This document shows positions 52,068 through 59,874 of a DNA stretch of 64,000 nucleotides, piece by piece (the first letter of the stretch is position 1; every line of letters starts with the position of its first letter). The stretch spans positions 62,001 to 126,000 of the forward strand of contig QAMH01000008.1 in assembly GCA_003149935.1 (NCBI GenBank), read 5' to 3'. This DNA is from Coriobacteriia bacterium (GTDB taxonomy: Bacteria > Actinomycetota > Coriobacteriia > Coriobacteriales > QAMH01). The position numbers were made by a program, and so were the translations under genes. Below the pieces are notes generated by a model. It had not been told where the DNA came from. It ran no database searches and saw nothing but the letters and a program-made list of their open reading frames with translations.

Positions 52068-52216
52068 TAGGGGGACAGACCCTGTTGTGTGACAATAGGG
52101 GGACAGACCCTGTTGGGGCATGTGAGGACGTGGGGGGTCGGTCCGTGCGATCCGTAGGGGTCTGTCCCCCCATTGCCACGCGGCCGTTCGGCGCCAAAGG
52201 GTCTGTCCCCTTATTG
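52068..52216. repeat. Family A repeats behind the LuxR-type gene
   Basis: Two inverted cores (52070, 52097; GGGGGACAGACCC) and two direct cores (52159, 52198). The last provides the stop codon of the LuxR-type gene (CAA TAA within GGCAATAAGGGGAC). The rest of 51900-52067 holds nothing recognisable. Confidence 0.88.
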
Positions 52217-53734
52217 CCGAGCAGCGTCTTCCTGTTCAGCGGAATCATCGGGCATCGCAAAATCCATGAACTCGATATCCTCGACAAAGTCGAGCAACTC
52301 CTGGCGCGAGTGGATGCCGAACTTGCGATAGATGTTATAGATGTGCGTCTTGGCCGTAGACTGCGAAATGTAGAAGGTGTCCATGATGTACTTGGCATCA
52401 CGACCCCTCAGCAGGATGGGCAGAATCTCTCGTTCGCGCGGCGAGAGGTGATACTGCTCACACACAGCATCGACCTTTTGATGCCACTGCGCCTTGCGAC
52501 GTCCATTGCGCTCGATATGGGCGCTTACCTCCTCGTCAACATCCTCCTCGATAAAGGAGGCAAAGGGGTAAATCTGGTAGTTGACCTTGATCTGCAACCA
52601 TGCGCAAAGCGCAGCCGCCACGATACAAAGAACAAGCAGGCCATATTCGGGACCAAGCATCTGGGCAATCCAAGGAAATAGCGCGAATATCGCCGCGCCC
52701 ACGGCGATGCCGCAGAAAAACACCGAGCACTCCTTGCTGATGAGCCACATGGCGGCGATGAGATTAAAGCGCACGGTTTCGATAATCGCGTCAAGAATGG
52801 TGATCGTCTCAAGGATGACGTAGCAGCTATAGCAGGTCAGAAGCACAAGCCTGATCTCGCCAGAGACGAGAGCCAGCGGCAAAAGCATCACAAGGGAGGC
52901 AAGCCCCATGGTCTTGCGCAGCGCATCTTTCGTATCCCGCTCGTTTATCTGGCGCATAAGCAGCGAACCAACACCAGCAAGCGTAAAGGCAAGACCGAGC
53001 GCCACATTCGACACCTGTAGGGTAAAGGGCAGTGGGATGAAGAGCAGGAACGCGCCAATCATGAAACCGACGAGAAACAGCGTGTGGACGTTTCCCTTGA
53101 CTTTGATACTGCGAGCCTTGGAATCGGCGGCGCTGATGAACTCGCCGAAATCGTAGCTTCGCCGTATGAAAAGCAACGCAACCACTATGGTGACGAGCAC
53201 CAAGGCCGACAAAATGACGGCATCATAGGGAACGGGCACATTGACGATGATCATCATCAGAATACCCGGATACAGAAACGCCGTATCGACAACGAGCATG
53301 AGCGCCTTGCGGGCAAGCGCCGCAAGAAAACGTCCGTAAAGTATAAGAGTGTCGGCCAGGCCGAGCACGGCAGCAACCGCTGTGACGTATTGAAGCCCCA
53401 GGAACATCCCGATAATGGATGTGAGAAAGCAGAGCGCATGGAGACACACATATACCACTCGGGGCAGATGCGCGGAAATGGTATCCGTCCTGAGCTGCAC
53501 GGCCTTGAAGAATAGAGCGGCAACGAGTGCCGATATAACGAGCATGAGGGCCGCATCGAAAAAGGAGCCAACATGCGAGACGGCCCCGACAAGCAATAGA
53601 ATCGCATTGCCAATTGACAGGCTGAAACCCAGGATGCCGTCGATAAGGACGGCTTCGAAATCAGCCTCGTTTCCGCCGATAGGCTTGCGCTCGGTAGTTG
53701 GACCAGTCTCCTGATCCGTTGTCGCTTCGCTCAT
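52211..53734 (-). CDS. Membrane-bound LuxR-family transcription regulator
   Basis: A 507-aa protein: about 12 membrane helices (residues 45-410) and then a LuxR-type helix-turn-helix at the C-terminus (LSPREREILPILLRG, ISQSTAKTHIYNIYRKFGIH). This architecture is abundant in Eggerthellaceae and often neighbours molybdoenzyme and transporter genes, where the membrane part probably senses the substrate. ATG 53734 has AAGGGGG. The final codons and stop come from a family A repeat. Confidence 0.87.
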   Translation of the reverse strand: MSEATTDQETGPTTERKPIGGNEADFEAVLIDGILGFSLSIGNAILLLVGAVSHVGSFFDAALMLVISALVAALFFKAVQLRTDTISAHLPRVVYVCLHALCFLTSIIGMFLGLQYVTAVAAVLGLADTLILYGRFLAALARKALMLVVDTAFLYPGILMMIIVNVPVPYDAVILSALVLVTIVVALLFIRRSYDFGEFISAADSKARSIKVKGNVHTLFLVGFMIGAFLLFIPLPFTLQVSNVALGLAFTLAGVGSLLMRQINERDTKDALRKTMGLASLVMLLPLALVSGEIRLVLLTCYSCYVILETITILDAIIETVRFNLIAAMWLISKECSVFFCGIAVGAAIFALFPWIAQMLGPEYGLLVLCIVAAALCAWLQIKVNYQIYPFASFIEEDVDEEVSAHIERNGRRKAQWHQKVDAVCEQYHLSPREREILPILLRGRDAKYIMDTFYISQSTAKTHIYNIYRKFGIHSRQELLDFVEDIEFMDFAMPDDSAEQEDAARQ

Positions 53735-53780
53735 GGCACGCCCCCTTGACTCGCATAGCACGACGCACATGCTACGAGTG

Positions 53781-53790
53781 CCCCCCCCCC
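53781..53790. repeat. Homopolymer tract (G10 on the minus strand) upstream of luxR-type gene
   Basis: Ten consecutive C (G on the coding strand), 47-56 nt before the regulator start. Such tracts change length by slippage and can vary expression of the gene behind them. Confidence 0.85.
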
Positions 53791-53821
53791 GAGAGAGTGG
53801 CGTTCGATGGTGGATATGGCC

Positions 53822-53875
53822 CATGCATGATGAGTTGACTCCCTACAACCGCGGGGAGACATAACATGCATGATG
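53822..53875 (-). promoter_or_regulatory. Paired direct repeats CATGCATGATG in the regulator promoter region
   Basis: Two identical 11-bp copies at 53822-53832 and 53865-53875, 43 bp apart (about four helical turns), upstream of the LuxR-type gene. Possible operators for the regulator itself or another factor. Confidence 0.4.
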
Positions 53876-54003
53876 CGCGGACATAAACCCAACTTGCAGG
53901 ATAAATATATCGTCTGCAGGCATGCGGCACCATCGTATAAAAAGTATGACGCATGTGATATGCGGAATGAAAGCGCAGGTAGCAAGGGTTCGAGAGGACG
54001 ATG

Positions 54004-54106
54004 CGGAAGGGTCTGTCCCCTTATTGCCACGCAACGAAACACGAGGCGTCATTACAGAAGGGTCTGTCCCCTTATTCCCGGAGTGCGAGGGTCTGTCCCC
54101 TTCTTA
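54004..54106. repeat. Family A repeats behind the second MFS gene
   Basis: Three cores at about 54007, 54060 and 54089, the last one directly after the MFS stop codon. With the preceding regulator promoter region they fill the 372-bp gap 53735-54106. Confidence 0.88.
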
Positions 54107-55393
54107 TCAACGAAGCTTGCAGATGGCGATAAGGGCCGTTCCCGCAAATCCAAGGAACATGAGCACTATGCCAGCAAACCACCACTCGGTCAGCTGTGGA
54201 CCGAGCAGCATCTGCACGAAGAATGTGCCGAGAAACTGGCCAACGCCCTGAAAGGTCACAAGAACGCCCATGCCCACAGACGCAAGCTCCGGGCTCGGTA
54301 GCAACTTCGTAAACCCCGAAAGGTACTGACCGATGCCACCCATCCCAAGCAGGCCCATCGCAAAGACGCCCACCCAGAGTAGCGGACCTGTTTGCGTGTA
54401 AAGCAAAAAGGTGCAGGGACCCATGACGAACATGGCAATGATGAGCAGTGGTTTGTTGCGCCCGATTCTGTCAGAGATCACTCCAAAGAGCGGCGAGGAT
54501 ATGATCGAGAGCAGCATGGGGGCCGTGCTGATGATGCCCGAGAGCGTTGGGTCGAACCCCTGCATCTGCAGAATTGTCGGCACAAACGCGAGAATCGCGA
54601 GCATGCAGATGTTGTAAACAACGAACGCGCCAAAGAACAGGAACATGTCCTTCGAGAAGATATCACGATAGCGAGGCTTCACTGGCACGATGGGGACAGA
54701 CCCTGGCATACCAGTTTCTTGCGATTCGCGGGAATCGGGGGACAGACCCTCGACTGCCGCAGAACCGGCTCGCGGTTTGCGAATAAAGATCAGTACGAGA
54801 ACAGCTGCAACAGCGCTGACCACGGCAAATGCAATCCAGAGACCATCGAAACCCCACATGCCAAAAACGGTCGGCGTGAGCACGGCGGCGACAGTTGATC
54901 CCAGACATCCCCAGATGCCCCAGATTCCCATTGAGGTGCCAACTTTGTCGGGGCTCACATTCTGCTGAACGATAATCGGCCCGCAAGTTGTGAGAATCGT
55001 GAGAGCGGCACCTTCAACCGCACGCGAGGCAATAAGCATCGGACTCGTTTCGGAAAAGAGGCCAATAAGCGAACCGAGAACGGCGATGCCGCACGCGATG
55101 ACGAGCATGCGTCTTGCGCCGAAGCGCTGCGCGAGCGCGCCAGCCGGCAACGCAACAAAGATACTCACGAGCGTGAAAATCGACATGAGCCAGGAGGCAG
55201 TCGCCGCGTCCATCCTGAAAATCCCCATGAGGTTTGTCATGATGGTGGGAACCTTGTACTGAATCATCGCCACTGATATCCCCGAGATGAGCAAAATGAT
55301 GCCCACGAGCACGGGATTCTGGTATCTGCGGATACCTTGTGGCTCGCCGTTGTTTGTGACGGTACCAGTATTACCATCAATGTTCTGGTTCAC
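54107..55393 (-). CDS. Major facilitator superfamily transporter with repeat-derived central loop
   Basis: A 428-aa transporter with 12 predicted helices and the loop 2-3 signature GALAQRFGARRML. The cytoplasmic loop between helices 6 and 7 contains the stretch EGLSPDSRESQETGMPGSV, which is translated family A repeat DNA (two cores). The frame is kept. Probably imports or exports a small molecule handled by the molybdoenzymes. The start follows AGGAGG. Confidence 0.85.
   Translation of the reverse strand: MNQNIDGNTGTVTNNGEPQGIRRYQNPVLVGIILLISGISVAMIQYKVPTIMTNLMGIFRMDAATASWLMSIFTLVSIFVALPAGALAQRFGARRMLVIACGIAVLGSLIGLFSETSPMLIASRAVEGAALTILTTCGPIIVQQNVSPDKVGTSMGIWGIWGCLGSTVAAVLTPTVFGMWGFDGLWIAFAVVSAVAAVLVLIFIRKPRAGSAAVEGLSPDSRESQETGMPGSVPIVPVKPRYRDIFSKDMFLFFGAFVVYNICMLAILAFVPTILQMQGFDPTLSGIISTAPMLLSIISSPLFGVISDRIGRNKPLLIIAMFVMGPCTFLLYTQTGPLLWVGVFAMGLLGMGGIGQYLSGFTKLLPSPELASVGMGVLVTFQGVGQFLGTFFVQMLLGPQLTEWWFAGIVLMFLGFAGTALIAICKLR
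54690..54755. repeat. Two family A copies inside the MFS coding sequence
   Basis: Cores GGGGACAGACCC at about 54692 and 54739, plus ACCAGTTTCTTGCGATTCGC between them. They encode the central cytoplasmic loop. Confidence 0.88.
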
Positions 55394-55425
55394 GAATCTC
55401 CTCCTGCATATTCATCTGGCAATTG

Positions 55426-55502
55426 GGGGACAGACCCTTCCTCGCCAGAACTGGCAATTGGGGGACAGACCCTCTATTTGCTCGCTATTTGCTCGCTATT
55501 GG
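55426..55502. repeat. Family A copies and an 11-bp tandem
   Basis: Two copies of GGCAATTGGGGGACAGACCC (55424 and 55455), followed by GCTATTTGCTC repeated two and a half times (about 55472-55500). They lie in the divergent promoter region between the second MFS gene and the acidic peptide gene. Nothing else is recognised in 55503-55718. Confidence 0.85.
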
Positions 55503-55718
55503 TACACACCCTATCGCCTTGACTTACGACAGGCCATCGAGCGGGGAGTTTGATAGTCCATGCCTAATCTCATACCTTTCATACGATATGCATGCGGCAA
55601 GCTGGGAACTACTATCTGATGGACGCCAGAATTTCATACGAGTTGCCCTCGCATGGGTTATGAGGGCGTAACCGCCGAGGTCTGGCAACCTTGCATTCGA
55701 CGAAGAGGAGAGGAAACC

Positions 55719-55886
55719 ATGGCTGACGAGAAGATTACCGAAGAGACTGTAGAGGTCGACGAGATCGAAGCTCCCGTGAGCGCGATCTGCAACAACGCCG
55801 AAGAGCTCGCTGCTGATCTTGTTGACGACGACAGTGAGATCAAACCCGTCGAGGGATTTTTCCTCACCTCTCAGCGTTGGCACTAA
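55719..55886 (+). CDS. 55-aa acidic peptide, unknown
   Basis: A very acidic 55-residue peptide (start MADEKITEETVEVDEIE, 18 Asp/Glu) with a single cysteine and an aromatic/basic end FFLTSQRWH. ATG 55719 has GAGGAGAGG. It lies 63 bp before a SlyD-like gene and probably shares its transcript and terminator. No family is recognised; the contrast of acidic body and distinct tail is reminiscent of precursor peptides, but no maturation gene is adjacent. Confidence 0.6.
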   Translation: MADEKITEETVEVDEIEAPVSAICNNAEELAADLVDDDSEIKPVEGFFLTSQRWH

Positions 55887-55949
55887 TCGGCCAGCTCGGG
55901 TGAGCAGCGGAGGCGCCCTCGGCACCTCCCACATGACGAAAGGACTGGC

Positions 55950-56378
55950 ATGGCACACAAAGGACAGACTGCGCGTTTTCTGTATCGGGGCAGTTTTCCC
56001 AATGGCGAGGTTTTCGACGATTGCGAAGGCACCCCCCCCCACGAGATAATCCTCGGCAGGCGGCAGGTCATGAAAGCCCTTGAAGACGCCTTGCTCGAGA
56101 TGGAACCGGGCGAAGAACGCACTGTCGAGCTCGCGGCAGCTGACGCTTATGGCGAGTACGACGAGAGCGCCGTGCAGCACTTCCCCACCTACAAAGTTCC
56201 CAACGGCGAGAACCTGCCTGTCGGCGAGTACATTGGGTGGACTTCCCCGCGCAATATCGAGCCGATTCCGGCCAAGGTGGTAAGCGTTGAAAATCAAGTC
56301 GCTACTATCGACTTCAATCACCCCCTCGCTGGCAAGGACATTGTGTACTGGGTCAAGCTCCTCGAACTTGAGGATTAG
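55950..56378 (+). CDS. SlyD-like FKBP peptidyl-prolyl isomerase (second)
   Basis: Exactly 142 aa like the copy at 42.3 kb, with the same layout: ARFLYRGSFPNGEVFDD, GRRQVMKALEDALLEMEPGE, and the C-terminal TIDFNHPLAGKDIVYWVKLL. The histidine-rich SlyD tail is absent. ATG 55950 has AAAGGA. A run of nine C at codons 28-30 makes the gene prone to frameshift. Followed by a clear terminator. Confidence 0.88.
   Translation: MAHKGQTARFLYRGSFPNGEVFDDCEGTPPHEIILGRRQVMKALEDALLEMEPGEERTVELAAADAYGEYDESAVQHFPTYKVPNGENLPVGEYIGWTSPRNIEPIPAKVVSVENQVATIDFNHPLAGKDIVYWVKLLELED
56032..56040. repeat. C9 homopolymer inside the second SlyD-like gene
   Basis: Nine consecutive C encode part of Thr-Pro-Pro-His. A one-base slip would truncate or garble the protein after about 30 residues, giving possible on/off variation. 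Confidence 0.85.
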
Positions 56379-56414
56379 ACCCTCCATCCCCCTTCCAGTC
56401 CTCTGCCGAGCACG

Positions 56415-56465
56415 AAGGCATCGAAGACGACCTCCCCTGCCCACCGGTCTCTTCGATGCCTTTTT
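56415..56465 (+). terminator. Intrinsic terminator of the peptide/SlyD-like transcript
   Basis: Arms AAGGCATCGAAGA and TCTTCGATGCCTT pair perfectly (13 bp) around a 22-nt loop and are followed by TTTTTG. It lies 36 nt after the SlyD-like stop codon. Confidence 0.85.
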
Positions 56466-56515
56466 GCGTGCGCGATAGCGCCGCAGCCATTTAAGAATCG
56501 ATCAATTGGGGTCCA

Positions 56516-56578
56516 ATTAAGGGTCTGTCCCCTTTTTTCCATCTCGCTGACAAAAGAGGGTCTGTCCCCTTCTTCCCT
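56516..56578. repeat. Two family A copies between two terminators
   Basis: Cores at about 56519 and 56558 with CCTTTTTTCCATC and CCTTCTTCCC flanks, lying between the convergent terminators. Confidence 0.88.
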
Positions 56579-56603
56579 TGCCGTCCCCCTCTTGCTCCCG
56601 CGG

Positions 56604-56638
56604 CAAAAGAAAACGCCGAGGGAAACATTCCCTCGGCG
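56604..56638 (-). terminator. Intrinsic terminator of the trigger-factor-like gene
   Basis: Arms CGCCGAGGGAA and TTCCCTCGGCG (11 bp, 3-nt loop), followed on the minus strand by TTTTCTTTT. It lies about 30 nt after the stop codon. Confidence 0.9.
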
Positions 56639-56666
56639 TCGAGTCAGACTAAATATCGCAGTTGAG

Positions 56667-57971
56667 CTATGCCTGCGGTGCCTCCTGAACGGTAACTTTT
56701 GCGTGATCGGCAACCCATTTGTTCGCCTTGAGACGCTCGGCGGACTCACGCAAGGCGAAGTTCTTTCCCTCGTTTTCTATCTGCTGCCGAACCTGCTTGG
56801 GGTTGGCGTTGGGTGCCATCATGTGGCACGCCTCGTCGATATCATCCTCGGACAATCCAAGGTTCTCATGGCGGAAGACCGCATCAAGCGCATATCCCTG
56901 AACGACCATCTCGCGCGTTTGTAGCATGAGCATCATGTTTATCTGCTGGTCGCCGCCGTTTTGGCTCACGTAATCCTCCCAGGACATGCCCTGCTGCTGC
57001 AAGCCAATGCGGATGTTCCTCATGAGGTTGTCACGCGCGTTTTCGTACACCTCGTCGGCAATCTTACCCTCGAAACGCTCACCCAGCACGCTGGCGGCCA
57101 CCTGGCGTTTATACGCTTCGTACTGCTCGCGATCACGGCGCTCGATGTTGCCGCGAATCTCGGTGCGCAGGTCATCCAGACTCTTGTACATGGGGAGATT
57201 CGTGCTGAGCCACGCATCGTCGATGGTGGGAACAACGGGCTTCTGGATTTCCTTAAGCGTGACTTCGCAATCAAACTTTTGCGTGAACTCGTTGTAATCC
57301 TCATCGACGCTCGGGCCCTCGAAGACGAACTTGCGCGTTTCGCCCGGCTCCATGCCAAAGATGTGCGCGTCGAAATCGGCAGGCATGTAGCCTTCGCCCG
57401 CAACGTACGTGCGCCCATCGGTGGTAAGGCCGGTGAGCTCCTTGCCGTCTTCGTAGCACTTTATCGCCACGAGGCATGCGTCGCCTTTCTCAAGCGGCTT
57501 GGGGTCGGCAGTGGTGTATGTGGTGTTGCGCTCGGCAAGCTGCTGGATCTGCGCATCAACCTCGGCCTCGTTGATGGTGAATTCGGGAAGAGTGATCTCA
57601 ACGGGGTCGTAGGAGGTGAGCTCATAGTCGGGCTTGGGAGTCACTTCCATGGTGAATGAGAATTCCTGGTTACGCTTGAGAGCCGTGCTCGGCGTGGGAT
57701 GGGGAGGAAACGCGGGGGCGATACCGCTTTGGTCAATTGCGAAGGGCGCGAGCGCCTCAACGGCATTAGCCTCGATAATGGAATCGAGATTCTTGATGCC
57801 CATCTTTTCCTCGGCGATTTGCGCGAGGGTTTTGTCTGGCGTGGGGTTTATCCCCATGGAGTTGGCAAAGTCGAGCTCCGCGAGAGCAAACGCCTTGTTG
57901 ACGTCATCGGCACTTGCTGTGACCTCGAGAATGGTCTTGCCATCGGCTTTCTTGATCTTGCTGATCTTCAT
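56667..57971 (-). CDS. tig: Trigger factor-like chaperone/prolyl isomerase lacking the ribosome-docking motif
   Basis: A 434-aa protein with trigger factor layout: N-terminal domain, FKBP-type PPIase domain (about 155-245; GDACLVAIKCYEDG, MPADFDAHIFGMEPGE) and the long helical C-terminal chaperone domain. At the position of the ribosome-binding signature GFRxGKxP it reads GINPTPDKT (residues 40-48). It may therefore be a free chaperone or a highly divergent general trigger factor. Whether another tig gene exists elsewhere cannot be seen here. Confidence 0.82.
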   Translation of the reverse strand: MKISKIKKADGKTILEVTASADDVNKAFALAELDFANSMGINPTPDKTLAQIAEEKMGIKNLDSIIEANAVEALAPFAIDQSGIAPAFPPHPTPSTALKRNQEFSFTMEVTPKPDYELTSYDPVEITLPEFTINEAEVDAQIQQLAERNTTYTTADPKPLEKGDACLVAIKCYEDGKELTGLTTDGRTYVAGEGYMPADFDAHIFGMEPGETRKFVFEGPSVDEDYNEFTQKFDCEVTLKEIQKPVVPTIDDAWLSTNLPMYKSLDDLRTEIRGNIERRDREQYEAYKRQVAASVLGERFEGKIADEVYENARDNLMRNIRIGLQQQGMSWEDYVSQNGGDQQINMMLMLQTREMVVQGYALDAVFRHENLGLSEDDIDEACHMMAPNANPKQVRQQIENEGKNFALRESAERLKANKWVADHAKVTVQEAPQA

Positions 57972-58084
57972 GAGGTAAACCCACTTCCGCTCCTATCCCG
58001 TGCGATGCTGCGCGCGGGATTCGTTGGCCATAATATGGCGTACGCACACACTATATGCCGAACTGAATAGAACGTGCGGGGAAT

Positions 58085-58205
58085 GCGGGGTCTGTCCCCA
58101 TTTTGTTACGCAGCGGGATTACATGCGCTGGGAGATGAAGGGGCAGGGAGGCGAGGGCGGAAATCGAGGGTCGGAAATCGAGGGTCTGTCCCCTTCTTCC
58201 CGCCC
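58085..58205. repeat. Family A copies with a 14-bp tandem
   Basis: Cores at 58089 and 58180. Before the second, CGGAAATCGAGGGT is repeated head to tail (58159-58186). It lies in the 267-bp gap upstream of the trigger-factor-like gene, which otherwise shows nothing recognisable. Confidence 0.85.
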
Positions 58206-58238
58206 CCTTCTCCTCATTTCTTCTTGCGTCAATACGAA

Positions 58239-58673
58239 CTAGGCGTCCTTCTTGGAGACGAGCAGCAAAATGCCTCCCACAAGGCTCACAAAGATCAGTG
58301 TACATACGCCAAATGCCACGGTATTCGGCCTTTTGCCTTTGTAGATTCCCCAAGCGCACACGGTCATGGGAATCATCCAAGCAAGAGGGATAAACATCCA
58401 TCCGGCTGTCACAGTTGAGATGATGCAGAAGACGAAAGCGATGAGCCGCAATGTGGAATCCTGCGATGACATGTCATACGTGACCTGACAATTGTCAACA
58501 ATCTGCGCTTGATACGCTATCTCCTCAGAGGGTGAGGCATCTTGCCCGACCGATGCTTGGGAGCTTGCGGGGCTGTCAGCATAATCGTTGGTCCACTGGC
58601 TTCCATCCCAATACCGAAGCCTTGATTGATCGCCCGAAGGATCCGGATACCATCCGGCGCGTGATTCGCTCAT
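58239..58673 (-). CDS. DUF2510 membrane protein
   Basis: A 144-aa protein with an N-terminal DUF2510 motif (GWYPDPSG...LRYWDGSQWTND, residues 7-29), an acidic Ser-rich linker, and three hydrophobic segments (about 76-95, 97-112, 118-138). DUF2510 is typical of Actinobacteria and sits on the cytoplasmic side of membrane proteins. Function unknown. ATG 58673 has AAGGAG. Confidence 0.82.
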   Translation of the reverse strand: MSESRAGWYPDPSGDQSRLRYWDGSQWTNDYADSPASSQASVGQDASPSEEIAYQAQIVDNCQVTYDMSSQDSTLRLIAFVFCIISTVTAGWMFIPLAWMIPMTVCAWGIYKGKRPNTVAFGVCTLIFVSLVGGILLLVSKKDA

Positions 58674-58804
58674 GAATTCTCCTTATATACTGTAGTAGTG
58701 GTTGTGATAGCAAGTATAGGGCATTGACTACGAGGGGCGACAGCCAATGGCAAGAACGGCAACAAGAACCCCGGCAAGGAACGGTAATGCAGAAAATCGA
58801 GGGA

Positions 58805-58858
58805 AATCGAGGGTCTGTCCCCTCTTTGTCGTCCCCTCTTTGTCGTCCCCTTTTTGTC
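58805..58858. repeat. Family A copy with tandem tail
   Basis: A core at 58811 is followed by TCCCCTCTTTGTCG repeated nearly three times, ending at the larE stop codon. The preceding 58674-58804 shows no gene. Confidence 0.85.
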
Positions 58859-59672
58859 ATTCGCTCATCGCATTCATGCTGCCTGTCCTATATCCATCGA
58901 GGTCAAGTGTCACATGCTTAAACCCTAGCGCTTTGAGTTTTTGGGTTACATCCTCACGAACATCCGGCTCGACAAGACGCGCTAAATCACTTGGCAGCAC
59001 CTCGATACGTGCAATCTCCCCGTGAAAACGCACACGGACCTGCCGAAATCCCCTATCAAGCAGACATTGCTCCGCCTCATCAACTGCGGCCAAACGCTCA
59101 TCACTAATGAAATCCCCAAATGCAAAGCGTGAAGCAAGACATGCGAATGACTGCTTGTTCCAGGTAGGAAGGCCCTTCTCGCGTGAAAGAACGCGTATCT
59201 CGTCCTTCGAGAGACCAACCTCCTTCAGAGGACTTATCGCCCCCTGCTCGGCTATCGCCCGAGCCCCAGGACGATAATCATCCTCATCGTCGATATTTGA
59301 TCCTTCGATAACTGTCTCGATTCCGCGCGCATTTGCCGTTTGAACAACGGCGCGCAGCAGGCCCGTCTTGCAGAGATAGCAGCGATTGGACGGATTCTGC
59401 CGGAACGCATCATCCTCAAGCTCATTTGTGTTGACGACTAGCTGCAAAATACTTCGGTCCCTGCAAAATGCAGAAGCTTCGTCGAGCTCTCGTTGCGGAA
59501 AAAGACGCGATTGAGCCGTAATTGCGACTGCCCTTTCGCCGAGCGCTTCGCGTGCGGCGTGCAGGAGCAGAGAAGAATCCACGCCACCGGAGAACGCAAC
59601 CGCAATGCTCTCGAATGATTGCAGATGGTCGAGTAGATCGCTGTATTTTTCATCAGGAGTTTGGGCGGGCAT
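58857..59672 (-). CDS. larE: ATP-dependent sulfur transferase, LarE family
   Basis: A 271-aa PP-loop enzyme with AVAFSGGVDSSLLLHA near residue 25. LarE adenylates a pyridinium dinucleotide carboxylate and inserts sulphur to make the nickel-pincer cofactor. Cysteines in NRCYLCKTGL and SFACLASRF match the three-cysteine, iron-sulphur-dependent LarE type rather than the single sacrificial cysteine type. ATG 59672 has AGGAG, and length fits. No larA/larB/larC is in the window, so its target could differ. Confidence 0.85.
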   Translation of the reverse strand: MPAQTPDEKYSDLLDHLQSFESIAVAFSGGVDSSLLLHAAREALGERAVAITAQSRLFPQRELDEASAFCRDRSILQLVVNTNELEDDAFRQNPSNRCYLCKTGLLRAVVQTANARGIETVIEGSNIDDEDDYRPGARAIAEQGAISPLKEVGLSKDEIRVLSREKGLPTWNKQSFACLASRFAFGDFISDERLAAVDEAEQCLLDRGFRQVRVRFHGEIARIEVLPSDLARLVEPDVREDVTQKLKALGFKHVTLDLDGYRTGSMNAMSE

Positions 59673-59739
59673 CTGGCTCCTCATAATGATGCTGGCGAAA
59701 CGATTATACCTGGGGGGAGCTTGTGTGAAGATCCGTGCG

Positions 59740-59812
59740 AGAGGGTCCGTCCCCTCTTTTCCGCTTACGTGCGAAAATCGATACAGCAGGGTCTGTCCCC
59801 CAATTACCATTT
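59740..59812. repeat. Two family A copies upstream of larE
   Basis: A degenerate core GGGTCCGTCCCC at 59744 and GGGTCTGTCCCC at 59789, the latter with CCAATTACCA. Confidence 0.82.
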
Positions 59813-59824
59813 ACACGCAAAAGG

Positions 59825-59850
59825 AAGCCGCTTCGCGATAGAAGCGGCTT
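59825..59850. terminator. Bidirectional-looking terminator behind moeA
   Basis: Arms AAGCCGCTTC and GAAGCGGCTT (10 bp, 6-nt loop). On the minus strand, behind moeA, it is followed by CCTTTTGC. On the plus strand TTGC follows. Lies 25 nt after the moeA stop codon. Confidence 0.78.
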
Positions 59851-59874
59851 TTGCTGGCGATGTTCCACACGAAA

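Noticed and set aside
53735..53824. Longer LuxR-type regulator starting at 53824
   Set aside because: The upstream frame crosses the G10 tract and has no ribosome site; ATG 53734 has one and gives a normal N-terminus. The tract is still noted as a possible switch.
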